Part shown: positions 44,017-52,596 of the stretch, piece by piece | Numbering within the stretch: the first letter of the stretch is position 1 | Layout: the number at the start of each line of letters is the position of its first letter | Origin: Vacuolonema iberomarrocanum LEGE 07170 | Lineage (GTDB): Bacteria; Cyanobacteriota; Cyanobacteriia; Elainellales; Elainellaceae | Length of the DNA: 64,000 bases | Reading direction: 5' to 3' | NCBI GenBank assembly: GCA_015207365.1 | Contig: JADEXA010000021.1 | Span: forward strand, 1 to 64,000 | Program-made: the position numbers and the translations under genes | The notes under the pieces: generated by a model | The model's input: the letters and a program-made list of their open reading frames with translations, nothing else | Told to the model about the DNA's origin: nothing | Database searches by the model: none

Positions 44017-44571
44017 TTAAGCGTTGTACAGGCTCCGAATGGCTTCGACCCGCTTGCGATTGACGCCTAAATCTGATTGCCCCAGCCGCGATGCCGATCG
44101 CACATGTACTACGCCAGACGCTTCATCGGCAAAGAATTCCACGTCATCTACATAGCCCATCAACGCACTGGTGAATTCTGCATAGAGGTAGTTGTCGGTT
44201 TGCTCAATGATTTCCGTGCGCTCCATGCCCGTGACGATGTCCTTGAGCCGGGCGATCGCCTCAGATGCACTGCTGCTTAGGCCGAGTGGAGCGATCGTAT
44301 GCTCTTCATCAGACGCAGGCGTTTGACTGTTGACGCAATTAGGAGAACCTGGGCAGGCGGCCAAGCTGCCATCTTTGATGCCCAAATTAGCAGGGCGAGT
44401 ACCAGAAAAAGAAAACAGAGATTTTTTGCCAGCCATAGCGATAGACCCAGAAGTGAGATGCATAGAGGGGGAAACAAGCGAAACAGATGGAAGGGCGTGG
44501 GCCATTGCAGGAGGAGCCAGGCTAAGCCAGAGCATCAGCACCACTAGCCATCCACGAAAAAAGTTCAGCAT
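44017..44571 (-). CDS. DUF1499-domain exported protein
   Basis: The protein has about 184 residues. The signal peptide MLNFFRGWLVVLMLWLSLAP has a likely cleavage after AMA. The DUF1499 domain shows LAACPGSPNCVNSQ, a conserved ASEAIARLKDIV helix, YLYAEFTSALMGYVDDVEF and a closing RSASRLGQSDLGVNRKRVE. The domain occurs widely in cyanobacteria and plastids without a defined role. The frame opens further upstream at 44646, but the signal peptide supports 44571. Confidence 0.87.
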   Translation of the reverse strand: MLNFFRGWLVVLMLWLSLAPPAMAHALPSVSLVSPSMHLTSGSIAMAGKKSLFSFSGTRPANLGIKDGSLAACPGSPNCVNSQTPASDEEHTIAPLGLSSSASEAIARLKDIVTGMERTEIIEQTDNYLYAEFTSALMGYVDDVEFFADEASGVVHVRSASRLGQSDLGVNRKRVEAIRSLYNA

Positions 44572-44743
44572 GGTGAAGTTAGAGAATGTCAGAAAACATG
44601 ACAGAACATAGTTCAGCGAACTGCGACGAATCGACACAGTCGGCACGATCTATGTTTCTCAGTGTAAAGATCAAACCTACCTGGGGAAAGGGGGGGCAGG
44701 AAGCGGGTTGTGTTGGGGGTGAAAATGCTTTGACCACCCTGTG

Positions 44744-45793
44744 TCAGTCCAGACTGTCGCTCAGGCGTGGGGCTTGTTCAAAAAATTGCCCGCTCAATAG
44801 CAATGCCGTAAGCGTATCCATATCTCCGGTCGGCTGCACGCCAAAATCTGCCTGGAACTGTTGCAACGCAGTCGTCTGATCCATATCCGGTGAGAGCTGA
44901 TAGCCCAGCGCGTTTAGGTAGCTCTTGGTTTCAGCCGGAGCTAGGGTCGCTGCTTCTGGGTAATAAAGCGGCACATATTCCCGCCGCCACACCCGCTGTA
45001 GCTGTTCGGGTGAGAGGGTAAAAAACTTACCCAGGGCTGGATCGGCAATCAAGGCCGTGTCGTCATTCATGCCCAGGAGGGCGATCGCATGGGGAGAGCG
45101 CCTGCCCGTACCGTCCATCAGCCAACTGGCTAAAATGCCGGGTCGATTGATTTGTTGCATCTGTTCCCATGTCGCCCGCTTCACTTCCAATCCATCCATG
45201 CCCAATTCCCGTGCCGCCAGGATGAGTTGGGGCATAGAGGTACCCAAGCGGCTCGTGCCTGCTAGCTCTGCCACTCGTGACTCCGGCACATCTCTTCCCC
45301 ATGCCCGTAGCACAGTTGCCATCGCGGCTGCCGCACAACTACTGCTAGAGGTTTGCCGATACACGCCATTCGGCATCAGGTTATCCACCAAGCTGTCGTG
45401 AATTGGAGCCAGCAGGTAATGCTCAGCGGTTGTGAAGCTGCTCATGCCCAGCAGACCGATAATCGCTACCAGCACTACCTGTCGCCGCAGAGTGTACCAG
45501 CACACCACCATGCCAACGCCACAAATCCCTAGCAGCATCACCCGCATGGCTGTCCAGGTTACATGCATGCCCTGCACCCGCCACTCCATGGGGAGCCAAT
45601 GCCATTGGGGAGCATGGAGCACGATGAACATCATGGCAACATAGATGCCCAGAAACGCGACGGAGATCCAGTTGCGTCCACGGAACATATCCCGTGCCGT
45701 TGCTCCCTGCCGTAACAGCCACCGCCCCACGCGAGTGCCCCACCAAAAGGCAAGCCCTCCGAGCAAAACGGTGCTAGCAATACTTAGAGTCAT
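44744..45793 (-). CDS. Membrane-bound C39-type cysteine peptidase with peptidoglycan-binding domain
   Basis: This protein of about 349 residues has four or so membrane helices (about 1-125). A peptidase C39-like domain follows, with catalytic Cys near 153 (QTSSSSCAAAAMATVLRAWG), His in GRRSPHAIALLG and Asp in LIADPALGKF. A C-terminal peptidoglycan-binding helix bundle (YLNALGYQLSPDMDQTTALQ, FQADFGVQPTGDMD) closes the protein. C39 peptidases usually trim double-glycine leader peptides inside ABC exporters; here there is no ATPase. The frame extends to 45913 and the extra 40 residues may be real. Confidence 0.8.
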   Translation of the reverse strand: MTLSIASTVLLGGLAFWWGTRVGRWLLRQGATARDMFRGRNWISVAFLGIYVAMMFIVLHAPQWHWLPMEWRVQGMHVTWTAMRVMLLGICGVGMVVCWYTLRRQVVLVAIIGLLGMSSFTTAEHYLLAPIHDSLVDNLMPNGVYRQTSSSSCAAAAMATVLRAWGRDVPESRVAELAGTSRLGTSMPQLILAARELGMDGLEVKRATWEQMQQINRPGILASWLMDGTGRRSPHAIALLGMNDDTALIADPALGKFFTLSPEQLQRVWRREYVPLYYPEAATLAPAETKSYLNALGYQLSPDMDQTTALQQFQADFGVQPTGDMDTLTALLLSGQFFEQAPRLSDSLD

Positions 45794-45913
45794 GATGTTT
45801 TTAAGAACTGAAAGTGACGAGGCGTAAAAACGAGAAGCAATAGGTATGGGTCGAGCTGTGGTCGGGAGCGTGACGCGAGGCTCTGATATGGAGTAATGGG
45901 GCTCATCCATCAT

Positions 45914-46333
45914 TCCAGGGACGCAGACAGCGTTTTTCCTGGATCCTGTTTGAAGCGCTGGGAAGCATGGATTGAAAAGAATCTAACATTTTTTACAATT
46001 TTTCCATTCAAACCCTGAAAGATTGGGGCAAAGCTGGGTATTGTGAGCACTTTTCGTTTGTCTTGTTTGGCATTTGGCTTTGGCATTTGGCTGACTACAG
46101 AAGCAGCAACTATCTCGAAAAAGTGCTATTGCTTAGGATTGTGCGGCTTGAGTGACTCAAGGAAGGCAACCTGATCAGGGGTTGGTCGGTGGAGCGAGCG
46201 ATCGCTCACGGCTGTTGCCATTCCAGCTAATCCTTCCAGTGCGATCCTCTGCATGATCCTCGTTCTCAGCTTCCCCTTTTCTATAAGGTTTCATTACACT
46301 GTTGCGTGGCTGTTTCATTACGGTTTCATCACT
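45914..46333. other. Non-coding region before the ABA4-like gene
   Basis: No supported gene is seen. An open frame from 46253 is the in-frame upstream extension of the ABA4-like gene and is unlikely to be translated. Confidence 0.35.
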
Positions 46334-46798
46334 ATGAACCTGGACTTAGATTTTTTGTTCAACGCCGCGAATCTCTTTGTGCTGCCTTTCTGGGCGCTCA
46401 TGATTATTTTGCCCAAATGGGACGTTACCCGCAGGGTGATGGATTCGTTTCTACCCTTTGTGGCCTTGGCGAGCCTTTATCTCTATCTTTTCATTTCTGG
46501 CCTAGATCCCGAAACCGCCGAGGCATTCACCAGTACCCAATTGACAGATATTGCCCAGCTTTTCTCAATGGAGAAAATTGCCGCAACGGGGTGGGTTCAT
46601 TTTCTGGTGATGGATTTGTTTGTCGGACGCTGGATTTACCTGGAAGGGCAGCGGACGGGAACCTGGACGATTCACTCACTGGCGCTCTGTTTGTTTGCGG
46701 GGCCTCTGGGGTTGCTTTCTCATATCTTCACAAGCTGGATTACCCAGCGCTTCTTCACTGGGGAATCGTTGCCAGAGACGCCAGAAGCGGCCAGTTAA
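46334..46798 (+). CDS. ABA4-like family protein (DUF4281)
   Basis: This 154-residue protein has four membrane helices. The pattern MNLDLDFLFNAANLFVLPFW, ILPKWDVTRRVM, HFLVMDLFVGRWIYLEG and LFAGPLGLLSHIF is that of the ABA4-like family. In plants ABA4 is needed for neoxanthin formation. Cyanobacterial members have no firmly known reaction, although carotenoid-related roles have been proposed. The start is at ATG 46334 because the family begins there. Confidence 0.9.
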   Translation: MNLDLDFLFNAANLFVLPFWALMIILPKWDVTRRVMDSFLPFVALASLYLYLFISGLDPETAEAFTSTQLTDIAQLFSMEKIAATGWVHFLVMDLFVGRWIYLEGQRTGTWTIHSLALCLFAGPLGLLSHIFTSWITQRFFTGESLPETPEAAS

Positions 46799-47048
46799 GC
46801 TTGATATTTAGATGGCGAGCTAGTTGGGGCACCGACTTTTTGAGACTGGCTGAGAGACATCTCGGGTTCTCATAGCAGATGTGATGTGCTGCAGGATGCC
46901 CGTAGCTATTCCTAATGGGTCAAGGCTTTTGGGTAGGTAATCCGAATTGCACCCGGTTTTCCCTAGCCCTAAACCCTTGATAGTATTAAATAGCGGAAGC
47001 AATGATTACCCATGGCAATCGTCCGTTACTCAACCGAGCAGGGAGACT

Positions 47049-47423
47049 ATGAACTCAAACGACATTTTTCAAAATGTGCAAAAAGGATTCCGTGTCACCC
47101 TTGGGGCGGCAGGAACGTTGATCGACAGCCTCCAAGATCCTCGCAATGGTGAGGAAGCCTTGAACAAGCTGCGTACCAACCCCGATCAGTTGGTTGAAGA
47201 ACTGGCCGCGAAAGGAGAGATGACAGAGCAAGAAGCGCGGACGTTTGTTGATGGTTTGCTCAACTCAGCGCAAGGAGCGTCTACCTCCTCCGCACCGGGT
47301 AGCGGCTCCACCAGCAATGCTCCATCGGCTCCCCCCGATGTTCAGGCAGATTTGGAGGTTTTGACGAATCAAATTGCTGAGCTACGCAAAGAACTACAAG
47401 ATCTGACCGAGCAAGACAAGTAG
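47049..47423 (+). CDS. Small phasin-like cyanobacterial protein
   Basis: The protein has 124 residues. The N-terminal half has helices FQNVQKGFRVTLGAAGTLID and SLQDPRNGEEALNKLRTNPD, then a MTEQEARTFVDGLL motif. A Ser/Pro/Gly-rich linker and a C-terminal coiled coil (EVLTNQIAELRKELQDL) follow. The layout of amphipathic helix plus coiled coil resembles phasin-like proteins; granule binding is unproven. AGGGAG lies 6 bases before the ATG. A hairpin terminator follows. Confidence 0.8.
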   Translation: MNSNDIFQNVQKGFRVTLGAAGTLIDSLQDPRNGEEALNKLRTNPDQLVEELAAKGEMTEQEARTFVDGLLNSAQGASTSSAPGSGSTSNAPSAPPDVQADLEVLTNQIAELRKELQDLTEQDK

Positions 47424-47448
47424 CGATCGCTCATCCAGCTCTATACTG

Positions 47449-47482
47449 CTTAGCCCTGTTCTCTGGCGAGGACAGGGCTAAG
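47449..47482 (+). terminator. Hairpin after the phasin-like gene
   Basis: CTTAGCCCTGT and ACAGGGCTAAG form an 11-bp stem with a 12-base loop, 26 bases after the stop. Only a short T-containing run follows before the F4 element. Confidence 0.65.
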
Positions 47483-47493
47483 TATGGTTATTA

Positions 47494-47582
47494 GGACTTA
47501 CGCATTTTGCTGATGTTGTGGCCGCGTCGCGGCCACAACATCAACGAATTCACTTAGGATGATGCAAGTTTTGCCTAAGTCC
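47494..47582. repeat. F4-family palindromic element, copy d (inverted)
   Basis: It begins GGACTTACGCATTTTGCTGA, with central palindrome GTTGTGGCCGCG and complement, and ends GATGCAAGTTTTGCCTAAGTCC. It is in reverse orientation to copies a-c. The flanks TGGTTAT (before) and TGGTTATG (after) look like a short target duplication. The remaining gap to 47852 shows no gene. Confidence 0.85.
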
Positions 47583-47852
47583 TGGTTATGTTTGATGGCT
47601 CAAAACACGTAGCCTATGTGATGCGCAATACCTGTGCCAACTAGGGCTAGAGCTGAGATGCTCCATTCAAGCTAATGGGCGCGAGAAAGCCGGTTTCTCA
47701 CAAGACCAAACCATTATCTTAGAAGATGGCCATCCTACAGATTAGGCTCGACCAAAATAGTCTCAACACTCTGGGCTAGCCCAACCTGTAGGCAAGAAAT
47801 AGGAAATGGACGTAAAGGAGGGGGCTCCATTAGACAATTTGAAGCGCCCGGT

Positions 47853-48074
47853 TTAGTCGTTTTCCCACTCTTCATGGCCGATCAAATCGCCAATGCGATC
47901 GCGCAGTAAGAAATCGCCGCGCTCTAGCTCACATTCCACATGCGCCCACTCGCGCGCGGGGATGTACTTGCAGAGGACGTAGATTGGTTGCTGGCGGCTG
48001 ACCACCCCACGATGAACCAGATGACGGGCTTCGTCTTGCAGAAAATTGATTGAAAATTGAACAGATTGCAGCAT
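47853..48074 (-). CDS. DUF4327 family protein
   Basis: This 73-residue cytosolic protein has the family signature IYVLCKYIPAREWAHVECEL followed by RGDFLLRDRIGDLIGHEEWE. The family is nearly limited to cyanobacteria and has no known function. The length and both ends agree with the family. It is monocistronic. The gap 48075-48348 upstream shows no other supported gene. Confidence 0.9.
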   Translation of the reverse strand: MLQSVQFSINFLQDEARHLVHRGVVSRQQPIYVLCKYIPAREWAHVECELERGDFLLRDRIGDLIGHEEWEND

Positions 48075-48348
48075 GATGACCCTCTGCGGTGCAAGTCAAA
48101 CGGTGGAGGAATCCGAACGAAACATTCTGAAACCTTTCGACAAGGAACTTCACTTCAGTCTACAGTTTCTTGTTCCTTTGTGGATGTTTTGTAGTTCACT
48201 ATACGGATTGTTTTCATTCTCTACCCTTTTTCTCGAAATTGGTATTACAGTCTATGAAAATGTCAGGAGCTTATAACCTTCTGTAGTACCCTTATCGTTT
48301 GGCTACGTGTGGAATGCAGCTCAAGTAAGGGCGATATATCCCGTGAAT

Positions 48349-49464
48349 TTACTGAGTGGATTGGGCTCGCTGACGCATCTGCGTCAATTCTGTGGCCAGG
48401 GCGATCGCCGCTTTCATACTACGGGGATCAGCAGTGCCTCTTCCAGCGATGTCAAACGCGGTGCCGTGATCCGGTGAGGTGCGGATGAAGGGTAAGCCAA
48501 TGGTGGTATTGACTGCTCGATCAAAGGCCATGAGTTTAACTGGAATCAAACCCTGATCATGGTAGAGCGCTAAATAAGCGTCGTGGGCGGCGGATGGAGA
48601 CCCATTGCCAAACCAGGCTTGCCCCGGTGCTACCCACATGGTGTCAGGGGGAATAGGGCCATCTAGCTGGGCCTGGGGGTGGCGATCGCGCATTTCTTTT
48701 AGCCAGGGAATCAGCCAATCTCGTTCCTCGGTGCCAAGTTGCCCCTGCTCACCACTATGCGGATTTAACCCCGCCACGGCAATGCGGGGGGCACCGATGC
48801 CAAACTCGTCCCGTAGGGCATCAATTAATAGGTCAAGTTTGAGGGTAAGGCGATCGGGGGTTAGCGCTAGTGGAACCTGGTGCAGCGGTATGTGAGTTGT
48901 TGCCAAAAGAGCGCGAAGCTGCCACTGGGTATGGGGCGATCGCCCCACAAACATCATGCCAAATCGCTCAATGCCTGCCATTTCTGCCAATAGCTCGGTC
49001 TGTCCTGGGAAGTGATGGCCGGCTGCTTTCCAGGCAGATTTGGCAATGGGAGCCGTGACAATACCGTCAAACTTGCCTGCAAGGGTTTGGGCGATCGCCG
49101 TTTCCAGAATCTGAAAGCTGATTTTACCCGTCGTGGCATTGCCGATGCCCCATTGCAAGGGGGATGGTTCTGTCTCAGCAGCAACATCCAGAATTTGGAA
49201 GTCCAGAGGATTGGCGAGCGTGTTGGCTGCCCCGGTTGCTCGCAGGTGACGATAGGCCGCCTCTAGCTGGGCTGTTGAGCCGACTAATGTAATGGCGCAG
49301 TCTGCCCACAATGTTTTATCTGCCAAGGCTTTGAGGATAACTTCGGAGCCGATGCCAGCTGGGTCCCCCGTGGCGATCGCCAGTCGCACGCGTTCTTTTT
49401 CGCCCTCTAGCTCCGTCATAGGGCGTGGTTGCACTGGTTGAAGAATCTGAGAATTGGTCTGCAT
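48349..49464 (-). CDS. pdxA: 4-hydroxythreonine-4-phosphate dehydrogenase
   Basis: This 371-residue enzyme acts in the DXP-dependent pathway of pyridoxal phosphate synthesis, oxidising 4-phosphohydroxy-threonine with NAD. Signatures are [13 protein letters not shown] at the start, [20 protein letters not shown] with a metal-binding His, [10 protein letters not shown], and [10 protein letters not shown] followed by [25 protein letters not shown] precedes the ATG. The first 25 residues ([20 protein letters not shown]) are an extension beyond the usual start. Confidence 0.95.
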   Translation of the reverse strand: MQTNSQILQPVQPRPMTELEGEKERVRLAIATGDPAGIGSEVILKALADKTLWADCAITLVGSTAQLEAAYRHLRATGAANTLANPLDFQILDVAAETEPSPLQWGIGNATTGKISFQILETAIAQTLAGKFDGIVTAPIAKSAWKAAGHHFPGQTELLAEMAGIERFGMMFVGRSPHTQWQLRALLATTHIPLHQVPLALTPDRLTLKLDLLIDALRDEFGIGAPRIAVAGLNPHSGEQGQLGTEERDWLIPWLKEMRDRHPQAQLDGPIPPDTMWVAPGQAWFGNGSPSAAHDAYLALYHDQGLIPVKLMAFDRAVNTTIGLPFIRTSPDHGTAFDIAGRGTADPRSMKAAIALATELTQMRQRAQSTQ

Positions 49465-49718
49465 ATCTTTTCCTTGCTAAAAGCACCCTGCCCAAACTGC
49501 CGTAAAATACAAAACGAAGCAGTTTGACCCCAATTGGATGGGGATGTGCGGATGGGTGAGTGAGGTACTACCTTCCTCTCTATCAGTATCATCCTGCCAT
49601 GGGTGTCAAGGCGCTGTGTTGGCGGAAAACCGTGTTTAAATGCCTCGGGATTTGGCTCGGTCGAAGCGTATGAAGCTCACTCAATAACATTCGATCTTTA
49701 ACGTTAGGAGAAGGAAAA

Positions 49719-49820
49719 ATGGGCGAACTTGGAATGGCTGCAGTATTGCCCCCGCTGTTGATCATGATTGGTTTGGGAGTTGGGTTCGTGCTCCTGAAAT
49801 TGCAGGGCGGCGAAGAATAG
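49719..49820 (+). CDS. petM: Cytochrome b6f complex subunit PetM
   Basis: This 33-residue single-helix thylakoid membrane protein begins MGELGMAAVLPPLLIMIGLG and ends FVLLKLQGGEE. Short length, one helix and the LLKLQGGEE tail are the marks of PetM, a small peripheral subunit of the b6f complex that links photosystems II and I. AGGAG lies 8 bases before the ATG. The next gene on the same strand is ycf39. Confidence 0.85.
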   Translation: MGELGMAAVLPPLLIMIGLGVGFVLLKLQGGEE

Positions 49821-49921
49821 GCCAAGCCTAATGGACGGCAAATTGGGATGGAATCCGAATTGTTTTCCTGATTTTGCTGCACGCTGTACATGCCTTTCTT
49901 GCCAGCACCCCATTCATTATT

Positions 49922-49974
49922 TTGCGAGCGCTTGATCTGCGGATGTTAGAAACTGAGCAGTCTAGCGCTCGCAA
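49922..49974 (+). terminator. Hairpin downstream of petM
   Basis: TTGCGAGCGCT and AGCGCTCGCAA form a perfect 11-bp stem with a 31-base loop, about 100 bases after petM. CGTTTGATC follows. It may end the petM transcript; the loop is long, so confidence is limited. Confidence 0.45.
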
Positions 49975-50143
49975 CGTTTGATCCCTTGGCCTGATGACCA
50001 AAAGGGAGACAGGGAGTGGTGATCAGCTCATCCATAGATTGGCATCAACCGTCTATCCAGAGTTTGGTCACTCTCAACGAAAAGAATTCTGAGAATATTA
50101 GGGTGTATCTTATAAAAAGTTAACGATTTATCAGGCAGTCCGA

Positions 50144-51130
50144 ATGACTTTACTCATCGTTGGAGCTACCGGCACTCTCGGTCGGCAGATCGCAAAACAT
50201 GCATTGGATGAAGGTCACACCGTTCGGTGCCTGGTTCGCAGCTTTCGGCGAGCGAGTTTTCTCAAAGAATGGGGAGCGGAGTTGATCCCCGGAGATTTGC
50301 TTTATCCCGAAACCCTGCCCGCCGCATTTGAAGGTGTTACCGCCGTTATTGATGCGGCAACGGCGCGCCCCACCGATAGTGCAACTCTGAGGCAGGTTGA
50401 TTGGGATGGTAAAGTTTCCCTGATTCAGGCCGCCAAGATGGCCGGGGTCGAGCGCTTCATCTTTTTCTCGATTCTCAACACCGACCAATACCCCCATGTG
50501 CCGCTGATGGAGATCAAGCGCTGCACAGAGCTATTTCTGGAAGAGGCTGGCTTGAACTATACCGTGTTACGCACGGCAGGCTTCTTGCAAGGGTTGATTG
50601 GGCAATACGCGATCCCCATCCTCGAAAAGCAAGCCGTTTGGGTGATGGGCAACACCTCTCCTATTGCCTACATCGACACGCAGGATTTGGCAAAGTTTGC
50701 GGTGCGATCGCTCGCGGTTCCTGAAACCGTCGGGCAAACCTATCCGGTTGTGGGAACCCGTGCCTGGAGCGCTTACGAAATCATTCGGCTCTGCGAACGC
50801 CTGTCGGGGCAAGAGGCAAAAATCTGGCGGATGCCAGGGCCATTGCTCGGCGGTGTGCAGTCGGCTGCCCGCTTCTTTGAATGGGGGCTGGATCTCGCCG
50901 ATCGCCTTGCCTTTATGGAAGTGATTGCCTCTGGCAAGCCCCTCACTGCTGACATGGCAAAAACTTACGAAACCTTCGGCCTCAGCGCCAACGACATGAC
51001 GACCCTGGAATCTTATCTGCAAGAGTATTTCAACCGCATTATGCGGAAGATGAAAGAGGTAGAATACGAACGTCAAAAGGCCAAAGAAAAAGCGGCTTCC
51101 AAGCGCAAGAAACAATCCCTCTTCAAGTAA
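50144..51130 (+). CDS. ycf39: Ycf39-like NAD(P)-binding protein
   Basis: This 328-residue atypical short-chain dehydrogenase has the nucleotide-binding motif LLIVGATGTLGRQIAKHALD at the start. The segments GDLLYPETLPAAFEGVTAVI and FFSILNTDQYPHVPLMEIK are typical of Ycf39. The C-terminal tail is strongly basic (KMKEVEYERQKAKEKAASKR). Ycf39 works with Hlip proteins in delivering chlorophyll to newly made photosystem II proteins. The stop codon TAA at 51128-51130 is formed by the TA target plus the first base of an F1 element; without the element the codon would still read TAA. Confidence 0.92.
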   Translation: MTLLIVGATGTLGRQIAKHALDEGHTVRCLVRSFRRASFLKEWGAELIPGDLLYPETLPAAFEGVTAVIDAATARPTDSATLRQVDWDGKVSLIQAAKMAGVERFIFFSILNTDQYPHVPLMEIKRCTELFLEEAGLNYTVLRTAGFLQGLIGQYAIPILEKQAVWVMGNTSPIAYIDTQDLAKFAVRSLAVPETVGQTYPVVGTRAWSAYEIIRLCERLSGQEAKIWRMPGPLLGGVQSAARFFEWGLDLADRLAFMEVIASGKPLTADMAKTYETFGLSANDMTTLESYLQEYFNRIMRKMKEVEYERQKAKEKAASKRKKQSLFK

Positions 51131-51232
51131 GTTAGCAGGTGCAATTAAACCTAAAACCCTAAAAACCTGTGCCGCCCGCAGCGCGGGCGGCACAGGTTTT
51201 TAGGGTCTGGTTTTTCATCATGCCGAGCTACT
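51130..51232. repeat. F1-family 103-bp element, copy C, at the ycf39 stop codon
   Basis: It starts AGTTAGCAGGTGCAATTAAA and ends ATGCCGAGCTACT, flanked by TA (51128-51129, 51233-51234). The hairpin therefore starts immediately at the end of ycf39 and would be at the 3' end of its mRNA. Confidence 0.9.
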
Positions 51233-51237
51233 TAATG

Positions 51238-51418
51238 TCAAATTCGATTGAAGAACCCAACTATCGTTTGCGCTCGCTGCATTGCAGCGAGCGCAAACGA
51301 TAGTTGCTGGTTGAGAGTATGAATTTTTTCCGAGAAGCCCTTCTCGGAAAAAATTCATACTTGGATTCTGCATCACCCAAATGATAGTTGGGTTTTACGG
51401 CTGTTTCACCGGATTTGA
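51238..51418. repeat. F2-family element, copy d, interrupted by F3
   Basis: The outer parts, TCAAATTCGATTGAAGAACC with CAACTATCGTTTGCGCTCGC, and GGTTTTACGGCTGTTTCACC with GGATTTGA, rebuild an F2 element if 51307-51382 plus one GATAGTTG is removed. It begins 5 bases after F1 copy C. Confidence 0.88.
51307..51382. mobile_element. F3-family element, copy b, nested in F2 copy d
   Basis: CTGGTTGAGAGTATGAATTT, CCGAGAAGCCCTTCTCGG and ATTCATACTTGGATTCTGCA with TCACCCAAAT match F3 copy a but with a shortened central palindrome. It is bounded by the direct repeat GATAGTTG at 51299-51306 and 51383-51390. Only one such octamer is present in undisturbed F2 copy c, so this is a target duplication. Confidence 0.88.
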
Positions 51419-51442
51419 TAGTACGAGCAGAAAGTAGCGGGC

Positions 51443-51507
51443 AGATCTGCGACGTCTTTTGGTTAACCTACCGTTGCCTCTATTCGCGCAGAAGACGTCG
51501 CAGATCT
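51443..51507. repeat. 16-bp perfect inverted repeat
   Basis: AGATCTGCGACGTCTT (51443-51458) and its complement (51492-51507) enclose 33 bases. It lies just beyond the 3' end of the rhodanese gene (minus strand, stop at 51548) and may end its transcript or be another repeat unit. Confidence 0.65.
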
Positions 51508-51547
51508 TGGGTGTGCAGCTCGATCGTTGAGGTTACCCTGCCAAAAC

Positions 51548-52564
51548 TCACGGATTGATGAGGGGATACTCAATCGCCGGAGCCGCCGCCCAGTCCCACA
51601 TGGAACCGGGGTAGTTTTTGGCGTTTAGACCCAAATCTGAGAGCACTGCAATCAACCAGGCGGAACGAATGCCGCCGGTGCAATAGGCAACAATTTCCTG
51701 ATCGGGCGAAATGCCCTTCTCTTGTAAAATCGCCAGAATTTCGTCCTGGGGCAAGAGCCGTCCCTCATCATTCATCAATTCCTGACGCTCCAGCAGGATA
51801 GCGCCGGGGAGATGACCTCCACGGGCTTCGTTGAAGAGGATAGCCCCCGCAAACTCCTCTGGGGTGCGGGTATCAACGAGGGCGACAGCAGGATCGTCAA
51901 ATGTTTGGCGGACGCTTTCTCGATCGATGCTCCATTCGGCCTGGGGTTGCGGCACAAAATCACCTGGCTGCGCAGCGGTACGGGCAACACCTAGGGTGGT
52001 CGGTAGCCCCAGATTGACCATGGCTTGATAGCCCCCATCTACGATCACGGCCTGGGTGTGCCCCATCGATCGCAGCATCCACACAATCCGCCCATCTTCC
52101 CCCCAACCCTGAAGCGCATCTGCCAGCACCACGACGGGGCGATCGCCCGAAATTCCCACCCCCTGCAACTGTTCTTGGAGCCCTGCCAGATCCGTCAATA
52201 GCTTGCCTCGATAGGGATCGGCATCTTGAGAAAACTGTCGCCAGGAGACGGCCACCGAGCCTTGGAGAATTCCTGTGAGCTGCGATCGCCCATTTCGCGC
52301 ATCCAAAACCGTCGCCCCACTCGTAATTAAATTGCGGGCTTCTTCGGGGCTGACGATCCATCGGTCAGCCAGGTTTAGCGATTCAGCGACCGTGGCCAAG
52401 GATTCCTGAGACTCGGTGGCTGGGCTTGCCTCCTCGACAAGAGGAGCCGCCCTCTCACTTGTGGAAAGGGAGCGGTGAGCGGTCACCGCTAAGAGGAACC
52501 CGCCCAGTCCTAAAACGGAGAATGCTAGCAGTTGCATGAGTCGCGTCATGAGTTCCGTTGTCAT
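51548..52564 (-). CDS. Membrane-anchored tandem-rhodanese sulfurtransferase
   Basis: The protein has 338 residues. An N-terminal membrane anchor or signal (about 10-28) is followed by two rhodanese domains. The first (about 65-180) has VVVLADALQGWGEDGRIVWM with Asp/Ala in place of the catalytic Cys, so it is inactive. The second (about 195-335) has YCTGGIRSAWL with catalytic Cys near 295. Such proteins move sulfur from thiosulfate or mercaptopyruvate to acceptors. Anchoring suggests activity on the outer face of the membrane. The start may be 52564 or 52549. It diverges from the glycosyltransferase gene with only about 32 bases between the starts. Confidence 0.9.
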   Translation of the reverse strand: MTTELMTRLMQLLAFSVLGLGGFLLAVTAHRSLSTSERAAPLVEEASPATESQESLATVAESLNLADRWIVSPEEARNLITSGATVLDARNGRSQLTGILQGSVAVSWRQFSQDADPYRGKLLTDLAGLQEQLQGVGISGDRPVVVLADALQGWGEDGRIVWMLRSMGHTQAVIVDGGYQAMVNLGLPTTLGVARTAAQPGDFVPQPQAEWSIDRESVRQTFDDPAVALVDTRTPEEFAGAILFNEARGGHLPGAILLERQELMNDEGRLLPQDEILAILQEKGISPDQEIVAYCTGGIRSAWLIAVLSDLGLNAKNYPGSMWDWAAAPAIEYPLINP

Positions 52565-52596
52565 CCACCCATCATTTCTTTGCTGTCTTCAGGATA

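Noticed and set aside
48073..48276. 67-codon open frame with a hydrophobic stretch upstream of the DUF4327 gene
   Set aside because: It overlaps the start of the DUF4327 gene on the other strand; there is no ribosome site and no recognised family.
49719..49820. Considered PetG, PetL or a small photosystem II subunit instead of PetM
   Set aside because: The C-terminal LLKLQGGEE is the PetM pattern and does not match PetG or PetL.
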